52,107 bases of DNA from CAYVQU01 sp964453155 (GCA_964453155.1 CAYVQU010000014.1:1-52107); one strand, 5' to 3'; counted from the first letter of the stretch, positions 42,807 to 51,212 are shown. Made by a program: numbers and translations. Notes: generated from the sequence alone by a model not told the origin.

Positions 42807-44066
42807 TCATAGTGGTGCAATAAGCGTGCCATTGTCATCTATCCGCTCGACAATACAACCTTTGGCGACCAATTCTCGGATTGCGGTCATTGAATGGTTC
42901 TCGATGTTGCCCACAATGGTCACTCGCTGAGCGCGACTGGCATCTGTAATTGAAAAACCGAGGGTGGATTTGTACTTTTTAACCAGCGGCCGGATCAGAT
43001 CAAAGTGATAATCGGAAATGGCGTCCTCAAAAGTGGGGAGTAATACATAATGTTGAATTGGATATTGAACTGATTTCGGTGTACCGGTGGGATTATCAGG
43101 CACTCCAAGCTGTGATTTCAAAGCCTGGACAATTGGTTTGGTCTCTCCACTTAGCGAGCCACCCGGAGGGATCCAGGCCATATGGGCCTGAGGATCACCG
43201 GGTGAAGCTGAGAGTAGCCAGAATGCACCACCGATTACATTCGCGGGTAAGGGTTCAATTCCTGAAACCGGTTCACCAGTGAGTAATCGGGCAATCATCA
43301 AATTTTGATTAGAGTGATTTTCAAGCTGGGTGTCATCAATCAGGGCGCAACCCAATCCGAAAAGGAAAATTGGGCGGGACTTTACCAATACTGACTCGAC
43401 CAGCGCGTTATACCAATCGAAAATTCGAAATCCTTGGTGATCTTCTTCTCCAGGAGGGGTAAAGTAAGGACGGGTTGCCGGCCAGCGTTCAGGACCCCCC
43501 GCGCCCCAATTGAGCGGACGATTACCAGTCCAGGACAAGGCTCCAATGACTAATCTGTCGAGTAAGTGTTGATGGCCCCGTCGCTGAATACCAGCCAACG
43601 CGGCGGGGAGGAAGGCCGTATCCCAGTAATCACCCCCAGGTTTGAGCGGCGGAAAAATGGGAGTCAACCCCATCTGAATGCATAATTCTGCCAGTGGTAT
43701 AAAACGATCTAGAAACCGTTCCACTAAATCGGATTGAGCCCAATTGGCTGTTTTCCAGGTCGTCCGTAGATTAGGAAAGTCGAACAGGGTGATGTAATTA
43801 ACCCCCCACTTGGCATAGACCTCGAATAGAAGCTGTAGGGTTTCGTACGGGGGAATCTGATCGGGCGCAAATTTAAAATGCAGTATCGGTTCAATTTTGG
43901 CAGAAATTAACTCCTGAATGAAATGCTCAGGAATCGCCCGTTCGGGCGGCGCGATTAATACCAACCATTGCGCGTTGAGTGCCTGTAATTCTGGCAGCCA
44001 AATATCCAAATCTGGTTGACGATAGTGCTGCGTATCAGGGAAGTAGTGAAATCCGATGCGATTCAT
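42807..44066 (-). CDS. TIM-barrel glycosidase-like protein lacking catalytic residues
   Basis: The 419-aa chain has no signal peptide and reads as a clan-A type TIM-barrel in its first 300 residues: MNRIGFHYFP, WLVLIAPPERAIP, KIEPILHFKF, then YITLFDFPNLRTTW at 91-104. That last segment matches the YEIWNEPN strand of glycosidases, but the acid/base Glu position is F97. The later strand RPIFLFGLG (231-239) matches PIWVTEFG with Gly (G237) at the nucleophile. The last 110 residues form a separate module ending GCIVERIDDNGTLIAPL. Function is unknown. It is first of the ftsZ run, with a 42-base gap to ftsZ. Confidence 0.65.
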   Translation of the reverse strand: MNRIGFHYFPDTQHYRQPDLDIWLPELQALNAQWLVLIAPPERAIPEHFIQELISAKIEPILHFKFAPDQIPPYETLQLLFEVYAKWGVNYITLFDFPNLRTTWKTANWAQSDLVERFLDRFIPLAELCIQMGLTPIFPPLKPGGDYWDTAFLPAALAGIQRRGHQHLLDRLVIGALSWTGNRPLNWGAGGPERWPATRPYFTPPGEEDHQGFRIFDWYNALVESVLVKSRPIFLFGLGCALIDDTQLENHSNQNLMIARLLTGEPVSGIEPLPANVIGGAFWLLSASPGDPQAHMAWIPPGGSLSGETKPIVQALKSQLGVPDNPTGTPKSVQYPIQHYVLLPTFEDAISDYHFDLIRPLVKKYKSTLGFSITDASRAQRVTIVGNIENHSMTAIRELVAKGCIVERIDDNGTLIAPL

Positions 44067-44179
44067 AAGTTGTTTGGGGGATCATTCGAGAGCTTTATTG
44101 CCAATGTTTTCAAGTTTGTCGGGTGAATGGATCCAGCCACAGTTCAATGTGCAAGGAATATGCCAAAACCATTCAATGC

Positions 44180-44185
44180 TATAAT
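44180..44185 (+). promoter_or_regulatory. Candidate -10 box upstream of a leaderless small ORF
   Basis: TATAAT lies seven bases before the ATG at 44193, so a transcript could start at that codon. No good -35 is seen. Confidence 0.4.
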
Positions 44186-44192
44186 TCCGGCC

Positions 44193-44282
44193 ATGCAATC
44201 TTCGCAACTTATTTGGCAGGGTTCTCTCTGTTTTTCCGGGCAATTCCCGGTGATCCAAATTGAATTTGGGGGCAATTTATGA
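44193..44282 (+). CDS. Possible 29-aa leader peptide
   Basis: A 29-codon reading frame begins at the predicted transcription start and ends in TGA overlapping the ATG of the next gene (ATGA), the arrangement of a coupled leader peptide. It has no ribosome site of its own. The peptide (MQSSQLIWQGSLCFSGQF and on) matches nothing I know. It may be chance. Confidence 0.3.
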   Translation: MQSSQLIWQGSLCFSGQFPVIQIEFGGNL

Positions 44283-45220
44283 TTTTGGTAACGGGTGGAA
44301 CTGGTTTTATTGGCCAAGTTCTCATTCGCCAATTGGTCGCGGCTGGCCATCGAGTGCGGTTATTAATCCGGCCCTCGAAACAATCGCCGCGGTTGCCGAA
44401 AGGCATCCCGGTAGAAGTGACCGTATCCAGCTTGAATGATGAACGCAGTTTGCGAGCTGCGATGGTATCCATTCATACGGTTTATCATCTGGCCAGTGTT
44501 GAACGGCGGGGTGCTGAGGCCGACTTAATGGCTACTGACGTTCAGGGGACTCGAAATATCCTCCAAGCGGCAGTTGAAGCCCAGGTGGATCGGTTTTTTT
44601 ATGTCAGTCATTTAGGGGCAGATCGGGCCTCAGCCTTTCCCGTGTTAAAAATTAAAGCAATCGCGGAGGAATTTATCCGCCGGAGTGGTTTGGATTTCAC
44701 AATTTTGCGCACGGCCATGGTTTTTGGCGTGAATGATGGCTTTACAACCGGCTTGGCCCAAACCGCGCGGGTTTTACCGTTTGTCTTTCTTCTGCCAGGC
44801 CTGGGAGATAATTTGTTGCAGCCGATTTGGGTTGAAGACTTAGCCACTTGCCTCACCTGGGCCTTAGATGATGAAGATTCCCGCCGACAAACGATCGAAG
44901 TTGGGGGTCCTGAATTTCTGACTTTTCGGGAAGTTGTCGAAACAATCTTGCGGAAAATTGGTGTCAAACGAACTTTGATATCGGTTTATCCTCCGGTCCT
45001 GCGTCTGATTACTGTCTTGCTGGAGTACGTGTTTCCCGCGCCCCCCATTTCTATTTATTGGTTGGATTATATGGCAACCAACCGGACCTGCTCCCTCGAC
45101 ACTGTTCCGCGGGTGTTTAACTTGCTCCCTGCCCGATTCTCCCAGCGAATAGATTACCTCGAGACCCGCCATTGGCGTCGGGCGTTGGTGCGGTCTATAT
45201 TTCGTCGTCGAAAAACTTAA
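44279..45220 (+). CDS. Extended SDR NAD(P)-binding protein (NmrA/NDUFA9-like)
   Basis: The N-terminus ILVTGGTGFIGQVLIRQL binds NAD(P). It is followed by VYHLASVERRG and by a YVSHLGADRASAFPVLKIKAIAEEFI segment in place of the classic YxxxK. LDFTILRTAMVFG is typical of the NmrA and complex-I NDUFA9-like group. The 313-aa length fits. This group covers regulators, quinone-related reductases and assembly factors, so the reaction is unknown. The ATG has a GGGGG ribosome site six bases upstream. It is immediately followed by the COG3375-type acetyltransferase gene. Confidence 0.85.
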   Translation: MILVTGGTGFIGQVLIRQLVAAGHRVRLLIRPSKQSPRLPKGIPVEVTVSSLNDERSLRAAMVSIHTVYHLASVERRGAEADLMATDVQGTRNILQAAVEAQVDRFFYVSHLGADRASAFPVLKIKAIAEEFIRRSGLDFTILRTAMVFGVNDGFTTGLAQTARVLPFVFLLPGLGDNLLQPIWVEDLATCLTWALDDEDSRRQTIEVGGPEFLTFREVVETILRKIGVKRTLISVYPPVLRLITVLLEYVFPAPPISIYWLDYMATNRTCSLDTVPRVFNLLPARFSQRIDYLETRHWRRALVRSIFRRRKT

Positions 45221-46102
45221 ATGAGTGTTGCCTCTTCTTTCCAGATTCGAATACTAAAATCTCCCCCCGAAATGGCCGCCGTCGAGGTCCTACAGCGCCT
45301 CATCTGGCCAGGAGATGAAACCGAAATTATTCCCGTTCATATGTTACGGGCGATCGAGCACAATGGGGGTCTGGTCATCGGGGCTTTTGAGGGCCAGGAG
45401 TTAGTGGGTTTTGTCTTGGGTTTTCCAGGATTGGAAGAAACTGCGACCGGCCCGCGGGTGCACCATACTTCTCACATGGCTGGGGTTCATCCCGACTATC
45501 GCGATGCTGGCTTAGGTTTCTTGCTCAAACGAGCCCAATGGCAACTGGTTCGACAACAAAAGGTGGATCGGATCACATGGACTTATGATCCGCTTCAAAG
45601 TCGTAATGCCAATCTAAATATTTTGAAATTGGGAGCCATTTGTAATACGTATATCCCCAATTATTACGGAGAAATGCGCGACGGAATCAATGTGGGGATG
45701 CCTTCCGACCGCTTTAAAGTGGATTGGTGGGTAAACTCGAATCGAGTAATCAAAAAATTGAGTAAGAAACCACCCAGGAAATTAGATTTAGCCCATTATC
45801 TGAGTGCAGGTACCCCCTTTATCAATCAATCGGAAATTAATTCTGCTGGCTTAGTTGAGCCTATATCAATTGACCTCGATCTCTCCAAGGTCCACCCGCC
45901 TTTACTGCTCCTGGAAATTCCAGTAGATATTCAAGAAATTAGGGTCAAGGATCAGGATTTAGCCATTGCCTGGAGCCACCATATTCGCACCCTCTTTTCC
46001 CACTATTTTGAACGTGACTATTTTGTAACTGATTTTGTTTATTTATCCGGCTCACAACCACGGAGTTTTTATGTTTTGAGTTACGGCGAAGCGACTTTCT
46101 AA
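45221..46102 (+). CDS. Predicted GNAT acetyltransferase of the COG3375 type
   Basis: The 293-aa chain starts with FQIRILKSPPEMAAVEVLQRLIWPG and carries an acetyl-CoA fold with GAFEGQELVGFVLGF, HHTSHMAGVHPDYRDAGLGFLLKRAQ and TWTYDPLQSRNANLNILKLGA. This is the typical sequence of COG3375. In many genomes it lies next to an enolase-superfamily MenC/NAAAR gene, as it does here, which suggests a shared N-acyl amino acid pathway. Substrate is unproven. It starts directly after the stop of the NAD-binding gene. Confidence 0.87.
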   Translation: MSVASSFQIRILKSPPEMAAVEVLQRLIWPGDETEIIPVHMLRAIEHNGGLVIGAFEGQELVGFVLGFPGLEETATGPRVHHTSHMAGVHPDYRDAGLGFLLKRAQWQLVRQQKVDRITWTYDPLQSRNANLNILKLGAICNTYIPNYYGEMRDGINVGMPSDRFKVDWWVNSNRVIKKLSKKPPRKLDLAHYLSAGTPFINQSEINSAGLVEPISIDLDLSKVHPPLLLLEIPVDIQEIRVKDQDLAIAWSHHIRTLFSHYFERDYFVTDFVYLSGSQPRSFYVLSYGEATF

Positions 46103-46167
46103 TCAATCCAGCTGGATTGTGCTGATTTAGTACATTGTAAAAAGATTAGCTATCTGACACTTTTTCT

Positions 46168-46274
46168 TAGGACGCGGATACACGCTGATGAACGCGGATG
46201 AATGTGCAGAAGATTGGCGCATTTCTTGATTAAACACAAAGCTTCCGTGTAAATCCGCGCTCGTCCGCGTCCTA
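46168..46274. repeat. CGCGGAT-type intergenic inverted repeat
   Basis: TAGGACGCGGA (46168-46178) pairs perfectly with TCCGCGTCCTA (46264-46274). Interior ACGCGGATGAA units match a common dispersed bacterial intergenic repeat. Confidence 0.6.
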
Positions 46275-46328
46275 TCAAATGAAACTGTCCGGTAATGAAT
46301 CTTGACAATGTAAATAAAAGGAATTCCG

Positions 46329-47438
46329 ATGAACTTTGAAAAAATAAACCTTTACCATCTCCGCATGCCCCTTCAGTCTCATTTTGAAACCTCGTTTGGA
46401 CGAATTTATGAGCGCGAATGTATTTTGATCGAGGTTTTTTCCGAAGGCCTCGTTGGATATGGTGAATGTGTCGCGGACCGTGATCCGGGGTATGCATATG
46501 AAACTGTAGGAACCTCGTGGCACATCCTAAAAGATTTTACGATCCCGGCCTTATTGGGAAATGATGTTGAGTCTGCTGAAGCTCTGCAAACCCGTCTAAA
46601 ACCCATTAAGGGTCACAACATGGCTAAAGCGGGTCTGGAAATGGCATTGTGGGATCTCCTGGGTAAAAAAGAAAATAAACCTTTGTCGGCGCTGCTGGGT
46701 GGTTCCCAGAACCAAATACCAGTGGGGGTCTCGGTGGGTTTGCAAGATTCTCCCGAAATTCTGGTCTCAACGGTAAGCGCTTATTTAGAGGCGGGTTATG
46801 GCCGCGTCAAATTGAAAATAAAACCCGGACGCGATGTCGGTGATGTCCAGGCGGTTCGCAATCGCTTTCCCGATTTGCAATTGCAAGTCGATGCAAATTC
46901 AGCTTACACACTCGAAACAGCCGCCGCTTTGCTACCATTAGATGACTTGGATTTATTACTGATCGAGCAACCCCTCGCCGAAGATGATTTATGGGACCAT
47001 CGCACCTTACAAACCCAGTTCAAAACCCCGTTGTGTTTAGATGAAAGTATTACCGCTCCGCGCCATGCCCGGCAGGCCTTGGAAATGGGATCCTGCCGGA
47101 TTGTGAATATCAAACCTGGTCGGGTCGGCGGTATCAGTCAGGGCATCGCAATTCATGATTTGTGTCTGGCCGCAGGGGTTCCCGTTTGGTGTGGGGGGAT
47201 GTTGGAGACCGGGGTGGGCCGGGCGGCGAATTTAGCCCTGGCAGCCCTACCGAATTTCCAACTTCCAGGAGATATTTCGGCGACAGATCGTTATTACGCC
47301 CAAGATATCACTACCGAACGCTTTGTTCTCAACGCCGACAGTACGATTGACGTGCCCACCGGGCCAGGTTTAGGTGTGACGATTAATCCCACCGCTTTAG
47401 AGAAGTTTACGGTTACCCAAAAAACATTCTCTCAGTAA
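46329..47438 (+). CDS. menC: o-Succinylbenzoate synthase / N-succinylamino-acid racemase
   Basis: An enolase-superfamily enzyme of 369 aa. The K-x-K motif is in VKLKIKPG. The metal acids are in QVDANSAYT, LLIEQPL and LCLDESI, and the second lysine is in VNIKPGRVGG. Related enzymes make o-succinylbenzoate for menaquinone, or racemise N-acylated amino acids; sequence cannot separate them. The adjacent COG3375 acetyltransferase favours the racemase side, and no other men gene is in the window. A strong AAAGGA ribosome site precedes the ATG. Confidence 0.87.
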   Translation: MNFEKINLYHLRMPLQSHFETSFGRIYERECILIEVFSEGLVGYGECVADRDPGYAYETVGTSWHILKDFTIPALLGNDVESAEALQTRLKPIKGHNMAKAGLEMALWDLLGKKENKPLSALLGGSQNQIPVGVSVGLQDSPEILVSTVSAYLEAGYGRVKLKIKPGRDVGDVQAVRNRFPDLQLQVDANSAYTLETAAALLPLDDLDLLLIEQPLAEDDLWDHRTLQTQFKTPLCLDESITAPRHARQALEMGSCRIVNIKPGRVGGISQGIAIHDLCLAAGVPVWCGGMLETGVGRAANLALAALPNFQLPGDISATDRYYAQDITTERFVLNADSTIDVPTGPGLGVTINPTALEKFTVTQKTFSQ

Positions 47439-47464
47439 ATCTGTTTCTATCAGGAAAAATTACG

Positions 47465-48100
47465 ATGAAAATATATGATATTACGATCCCAATCACGCCG
47501 CGAATGCCGGTTTGGCCGGGAGATTCGGGTGTCTCACGGGAATTGGTATCGAAAATTTCCGAAGGGGATACCGCCAATGTGAGCCACCTTTCTTTAGGCG
47601 TCCATACCGGAACCCATGTGGATGCACCGTTTCATTTTATTGACGGCGCCCCCACCCTGGAGCAGGTACCCTTAGAAACTTTCGTCGGTCCGGCGACTGT
47701 GATTGAAATCTCCAATTCGACTTTGATCACAGAAAGCGACCTGCAGCGCGTGGTTATCCCATCCCAAGTGGAACGCCTGCTGATTAAAACGAGTAATTCT
47801 GCACTCTGGGCTAAAGGTGAGAATGAATTTCAACCTGATTTTGTCGCCCTCAGCCCAGAAGCTGCGAACTGGGCAGTAGAAAACGGGATTCGACTGGTGG
47901 GAATAGATTACCTATCCATCGCCCCCTTTAAGGCTTCTCGCCCTACCCATGAGATTTTACTTGGGGCGGGGGTAGCAATTTTGGAAGGAATTGACCTCTC
48001 GGCGGTGAGTCCGGGGCAGTATACTTTATATTGTTTACCCCTAAAACTAGACCAATCAGATGGCGCCCCCGCGCGGGTGGTCTTGACGGCATTGGACTAG
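47465..48100 (+). CDS. Cyclase-family hydrolase (kynurenine formamidase-like)
   Basis: The 211-aa chain has the cyclase/KynB motif HTGTHVDAPFHF at residues 47-58, where His, His and Asp bind metal, and the later GIDYLSIAPF and LLGAGVAILEGIDL segments. Known members hydrolyse N-formylkynurenine or related amides. Without tryptophan-pathway neighbours, the substrate is open; it might act on an N-acyl or lactone compound related to the preceding gene. The start lies 26 bases after the menC-like gene. Confidence 0.85.
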   Translation: MKIYDITIPITPRMPVWPGDSGVSRELVSKISEGDTANVSHLSLGVHTGTHVDAPFHFIDGAPTLEQVPLETFVGPATVIEISNSTLITESDLQRVVIPSQVERLLIKTSNSALWAKGENEFQPDFVALSPEAANWAVENGIRLVGIDYLSIAPFKASRPTHEILLGAGVAILEGIDLSAVSPGQYTLYCLPLKLDQSDGAPARVVLTALD

Positions 48101-48118
48101 GTTATCTTGAACTAAAGA

Positions 48119-48131
48119 TGACAGTCACTTG
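48119..48131. repeat. GACAGTCACTTGG motif and repeat fragment
   Basis: Identical to one half of the palindrome at 14753-14769. A further common repeat fragment (CCACAGTGC to GCTCTCTGTGGG) follows at about 48147-48211. Confidence 0.45.
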
Positions 48132-48240
48132 GTGAGAATCTTTAACCACAGTGCATGCGGAATGTGCGGTGTATTCTATGTTTTTCTCCGCGCACTCAGT
48201 GCTCTCTGTGGGTAGTTTTTGGTTGCGGCTGTAGGTCGCG

Positions 48241-49035
48241 TTATGGGATAACCCCGGGAACAGGCAGCGTATAGCCACCATCAACAACGATCACTTGGCC
48301 GCGAATCATGGCCGCCGCCGGTGAACATAGAAATGCTGTCACTGCGGCCACATCGTCGACAGTAACCAATCTGCCCGCCGGTGTCAGGGATTTTGCCCGG
48401 TCAATTAGATTTTCATTTTCACGGATGGCATCAAAGTGTTGCAAAGCTGCGGTCAATACGATGCCGGGGGAGACTGCATTCACGACAATATTTTTCGCTG
48501 CCAGTTCAATTGCCAAATAACGAGTGATACTTTCAAGCGCGGCTTTGCTAGCTCCCACTGCAACATAATCTGGCAGAACTCGGGTTCCCCCAGGGCTGGA
48601 AATACTCACAATCGCGCCCCCTCCTTGGGGCTCCATCAATGGAGTTGCTTTTTGGGCCATAAACAACAAAGATCGGGCGTTGATATTTAGCGACCAGTCC
48701 CAACCTTTCGGCCGTTGCTCCAATACCGGCCGGTTAAATCCGGAGGCGGCATTGTGGATTAAATAATCCAGATGTCCAAATTCGGTGTTTACCTTTTCGA
48801 ACAGGTGATCGATTTGGTCGATTTCGCCAATATTGGCTTTGACGACCACCGCTTGGCATCCAAGGTCTCGAATTTCGGCTGCGGTCTTTTCGGCCGGTTC
48901 GCGGTTGCGGAAGAAATTTATCACAATATCGGCGCCTAAGGCGGCAAAATGGAGACCAATTGCTCGGCCGATACCGCGTCCTGATCCGGTAATAAGGGCA
49001 ACTTTGTTTTTCATTGGCTTGGTAAGATTTTGCAT
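48241..49035 (-). CDS. fabL: Enoyl-[acyl-carrier-protein] reductase, FabL type
   Basis: FabL reduces trans-2-enoyl-ACP in the last step of fatty-acid elongation, using NADPH. The 264-aa chain matches Bacillus FabL closely: TGSGRGIG at 16-23, IVINFFRNR, VVKANIGE, the hallmark NAASG, WDWSLNINARSLLFMAQ, SISSPGGTRVLPDYVAVGASKAALE with the catalytic Tyr-Lys, and MIRGQVIVVDGG. The ATG at 49035 has a GGAG ribosome site nine bases upstream; the in-frame TTG at 49050 is unlikely. A TATAAT on the minus strand at 49066-49071 is a candidate promoter. Ordinary SDRs lack the NAASG and NINA signatures, so FabL is well supported. Confidence 0.92.
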   Translation of the reverse strand: MQNLTKPMKNKVALITGSGRGIGRAIGLHFAALGADIVINFFRNREPAEKTAAEIRDLGCQAVVVKANIGEIDQIDHLFEKVNTEFGHLDYLIHNAASGFNRPVLEQRPKGWDWSLNINARSLLFMAQKATPLMEPQGGGAIVSISSPGGTRVLPDYVAVGASKAALESITRYLAIELAAKNIVVNAVSPGIVLTAALQHFDAIRENENLIDRAKSLTPAGRLVTVDDVAAVTAFLCSPAAAMIRGQVIVVDGGYTLPVPGVIP

Positions 49036-49149
49036 ATTCTCGTACTCCAAAGCTGGAATGACGTGATTATAATGCTTCTTGGTTGAAGTTTACAGATCAC
49101 AAACGATGATAAAATTGACATACAAACATTACCTAAAAAGGAGAAAATC

Positions 49150-49347
49150 ATGGACGAACTGGTCAAATTAGTTGTAGAGAAGACGGGTATTCCCGAAGCG
49201 ACGGCCAAGCAAGCGGTAGAAACTGTGATCGATTATCTCAAAGATAAATTACCCGCTCCGATTGCCGGTCGTCTGGATGATGTTCTGGAAGGTGGCGCCG
49301 GAGATATGCTGGGTGGTTTAGGTGGGTTGTTGGGCGGCAAGAAATAA
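49150..49347 (+). CDS. DUF2267-like small protein with Gly-rich tail
   Basis: A 65-aa protein: an amphipathic helical part (DELVKLVVEKTGIPEATAKQAVETVIDYLKDKLP) followed by a Gly/Leu-rich tail (GDMLGGLGGLLGGKK). The helical part resembles DUF2267-type small proteins found in many bacteria; function is unknown. An AAAAAGGAGAAAAT ribosome site supports it. It shares a likely transcript with the LysM gene beginning 15 bases later. Confidence 0.78.
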   Translation: MDELVKLVVEKTGIPEATAKQAVETVIDYLKDKLPAPIAGRLDDVLEGGAGDMLGGLGGLLGGKK

Positions 49348-49362
49348 GCCAGGAGAACGTTA

Positions 49363-49584
49363 ATGACAACCGAAAACCCCAATGAAGCCGAACCACGCGT
49401 TCATGTTGTTCAGCCTGGTGAAAATTTGTCCGCAATTGCCCAAAAATATTATGGAGCGGAAAACGCCGCGCATTGGATCACAATTTATAACTTCAATCGG
49501 GAAGTTGTGGGGGATAACCCCGATTATATCCAGGCCGGAATCTCATTGGTCATTCCTGACCTGACTGATTTTTTAACCGATTGA
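49363..49584 (+). CDS. LysM-domain protein
   Basis: A 73-aa protein made almost wholly of one LysM module at about residues 12-62 (HVVQPGENLSAIAQKYYG, IYNFNREVVG, IQAGISLVIP). LysM binds N-acetylglucosamine-containing glycans such as peptidoglycan. No signal peptide is visible, as in the BON/LysM proteins sometimes found in the cytoplasm. It has an AGGAG ribosome site and follows the DUF2267-like gene. Confidence 0.88.
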   Translation: MTTENPNEAEPRVHVVQPGENLSAIAQKYYGAENAAHWITIYNFNREVVGDNPDYIQAGISLVIPDLTDFLTD

Positions 49585-49607
49585 ACCCTTGACATTGAAG
49601 AAAACGA

Positions 49608-49640
49608 ACACCCCTCGAATTATCGGAGGGGTGTTTTTGA
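49608..49640. terminator. Terminator after the LysM gene
   Basis: ACACCCCTC pairs with GAGGGGTGT and is followed by a T-run. It may also serve the convergent HAD-DinB gene. Confidence 0.85.
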
Positions 49641-49675
49641 TTGAAGAAGGTGAAATTTAGGCTGCAGACAGGTGG

Positions 49676-50881
49676 TTAATGTGTGGGGTGCAATACGCCC
49701 CAAATCTGACGTCCATGGAGTCGTTCATGATCGGCTGTGATCCGGAGCAATTCTTTGAGTTCTGTGGGGCCAAAGATAGCATGCCGGAACGGACGCTGCC
49801 AATCTTTAAGTTTGAGTTGGTCTAATAGGGCCAGGGTTTCTTTGCGAGCTGTCAAAAATTCTTCGAATGCAGCTGGGCCATCCTGATCAATATACGCTCT
49901 CTCTGCAGCCCACGAATCGGTATCAACGCCTGAAATGAAAGGGTTGTCTTGGGTCAAAATTTTCTGGAAACGAGGCAAGTTGACTTCAATTTCAACATCT
50001 CGGAGATGGACGATAATTTCTGTCAGACTCCACTCCTGGGGCTGAGGCCGTTGGGCCCACTGATCAGGGGGAATTTCGGTCAACATGCTATGCAAGGCGG
50101 CAGGGGAACCCCGCATGATGGCCTGCAATGCAGACGGGCTGGAAAATGTGGGGGTTAAATTCTTGATCGGAGTTTTATCTATCCAGGGTAAGATATCCTC
50201 CAAATTTCCAGACCCGGTGGGGGTCGGAAAATCAGCCTCTGTTTGGGTATTGTCCGTTGATATCCAGAAAACTGAAATTTCCATCCCCAGCGCACCACGG
50301 ACATCATGGTCGAGATCATTTCCGATCATGATGATCGGCCCCTCTGGCCATCCAATTCGACCCAAAAATTCGGCAAAATAGGCCGGGTTTGGTTTCGCAA
50401 AATGGAAGGTTTCGAATGATGGGATCAAATTGAATGGAAATTTTTCTGGGGATAATCCGGCCCATTCAAGGCGTTGAATGATCGCGGTTAGTGGAAACAC
50501 GGGGTTGGTCGCGATCCCTATTTGATAATCCCGCTCCACAGCCGCCGCGATAAAATCCACCGCCGCAGATCGAAATTGAGTCAATGGTTGCAACGATGGA
50601 AATTCTTCTGCATAAAATTGCTGAATAGGCTCAAGTACCTCGGCCTCTGTTAATCCCTGGGGGTGATAAAAATGGGAATCAAACGCGGTTTTCAAGGTTC
50701 GGTCCGGCCAGGGGTTCTTAAACATTTGTTGGGTGGCAGCCAACATCGTTTTGACCATCGTTTCAGGCGGTGTATAAGCGGCAATATGCTTTCCCAGCGC
50801 GCCCAAGTAAGCTGGGATGAAGGTTTCCATTTTATTGCCAAGGAGGGTATCGTCCAGATCAATTAGCAGGGTCAGCGTCAT
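49676..50881 (-). CDS. HAD-like hydrolase fused to a DinB-like domain
   Basis: The first 250 residues form a HAD-superfamily phosphatase: D8-L-D10 in LLIDLDDTLLG, FAKPNPAYF near the lysine motif, and MIGNDLDHDVRGAL as the acidic motif. Residues about 255-401 form a DinB-like four-helix bundle with WSLTEIIVHLRDVE and ITADHERLHGRQ, supplying three histidines for a metal. Thiol-related and detoxifying activities are known for DinB-like proteins, but this fusion's role is unknown. I start at ATG 50881, six bases after a GGAG ribosome site. The gene overlaps the upstream Cys-rich gene by 23 bases. Confidence 0.85.
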   Translation of the reverse strand: MTLTLLIDLDDTLLGNKMETFIPAYLGALGKHIAAYTPPETMVKTMLAATQQMFKNPWPDRTLKTAFDSHFYHPQGLTEAEVLEPIQQFYAEEFPSLQPLTQFRSAAVDFIAAAVERDYQIGIATNPVFPLTAIIQRLEWAGLSPEKFPFNLIPSFETFHFAKPNPAYFAEFLGRIGWPEGPIIMIGNDLDHDVRGALGMEISVFWISTDNTQTEADFPTPTGSGNLEDILPWIDKTPIKNLTPTFSSPSALQAIMRGSPAALHSMLTEIPPDQWAQRPQPQEWSLTEIIVHLRDVEIEVNLPRFQKILTQDNPFISGVDTDSWAAERAYIDQDGPAAFEEFLTARKETLALLDQLKLKDWQRPFRHAIFGPTELKELLRITADHERLHGRQIWGVLHPTH

Positions 50882-51212
50882 GCGGGGCTCCAGTGAAGGC
50901 GGGGGGTAATGTGTGGCACTGTCCGCAGCCGATATGCGGTTCAGCGACTCTACTTTTGGATTTCTGGCAATAAGCACTGACTCTGACTTGACGTCTGATA
51001 AAGGGGAAGGGTCGGTGAATGTCTCCGCTTAGTTCCATGGTTACACACGCATTGGCCTGATGAATGCCAGGAACCGGGCAGGTGTAACAGAGGTCCGACG
51101 ACCAATTTTGGGGCGGCATAGCTTTGGCCAGCAAACGACACTCTTCTCGGTTGCGGCCGCGATGGTAATCGCCATAAAAATATTTACATTCTTTTCCGGC
51201 AGGTGTACGCAT
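50859..51212 (-). CDS. Cysteine-rich protein of unknown function
   Basis: A 117-aa protein with eight cysteines in pairs and single positions: C9 (KECKYFYGDYHRGRNREEC), C25, C42-x2-C45 (DLCYTCPVPGIHQANAC), C56, C82, and C95-x2-C98 (IGCGQCH). The His and Cys arrangement suggests a metal-binding or disulfide-stabilised fold. I recall similar proteins in Chloroflexota genomes but no function. It overlaps the start of the HAD-DinB gene by 23 bases, so they are translationally linked. Confidence 0.7.
   Translation of the reverse strand: MRTPAGKECKYFYGDYHRGRNREECRLLAKAMPPQNWSSDLCYTCPVPGIHQANACVTMELSGDIHRPFPFIRRQVRVSAYCQKSKSRVAEPHIGCGQCHTLPPAFTGAPHDADPAN

Noticed and set aside
46150..46497. 115-codon minus-strand frame over the 46.2 kb repeat
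   Set aside because: Half of it is repeat DNA and the rest is antisense to the menC-like gene; no start signal.
48102..48287. 61-codon minus-strand frame next to fabL
   Set aside because: It lies in intergenic repeat fragments and overlaps the fabL end; no ribosome site.
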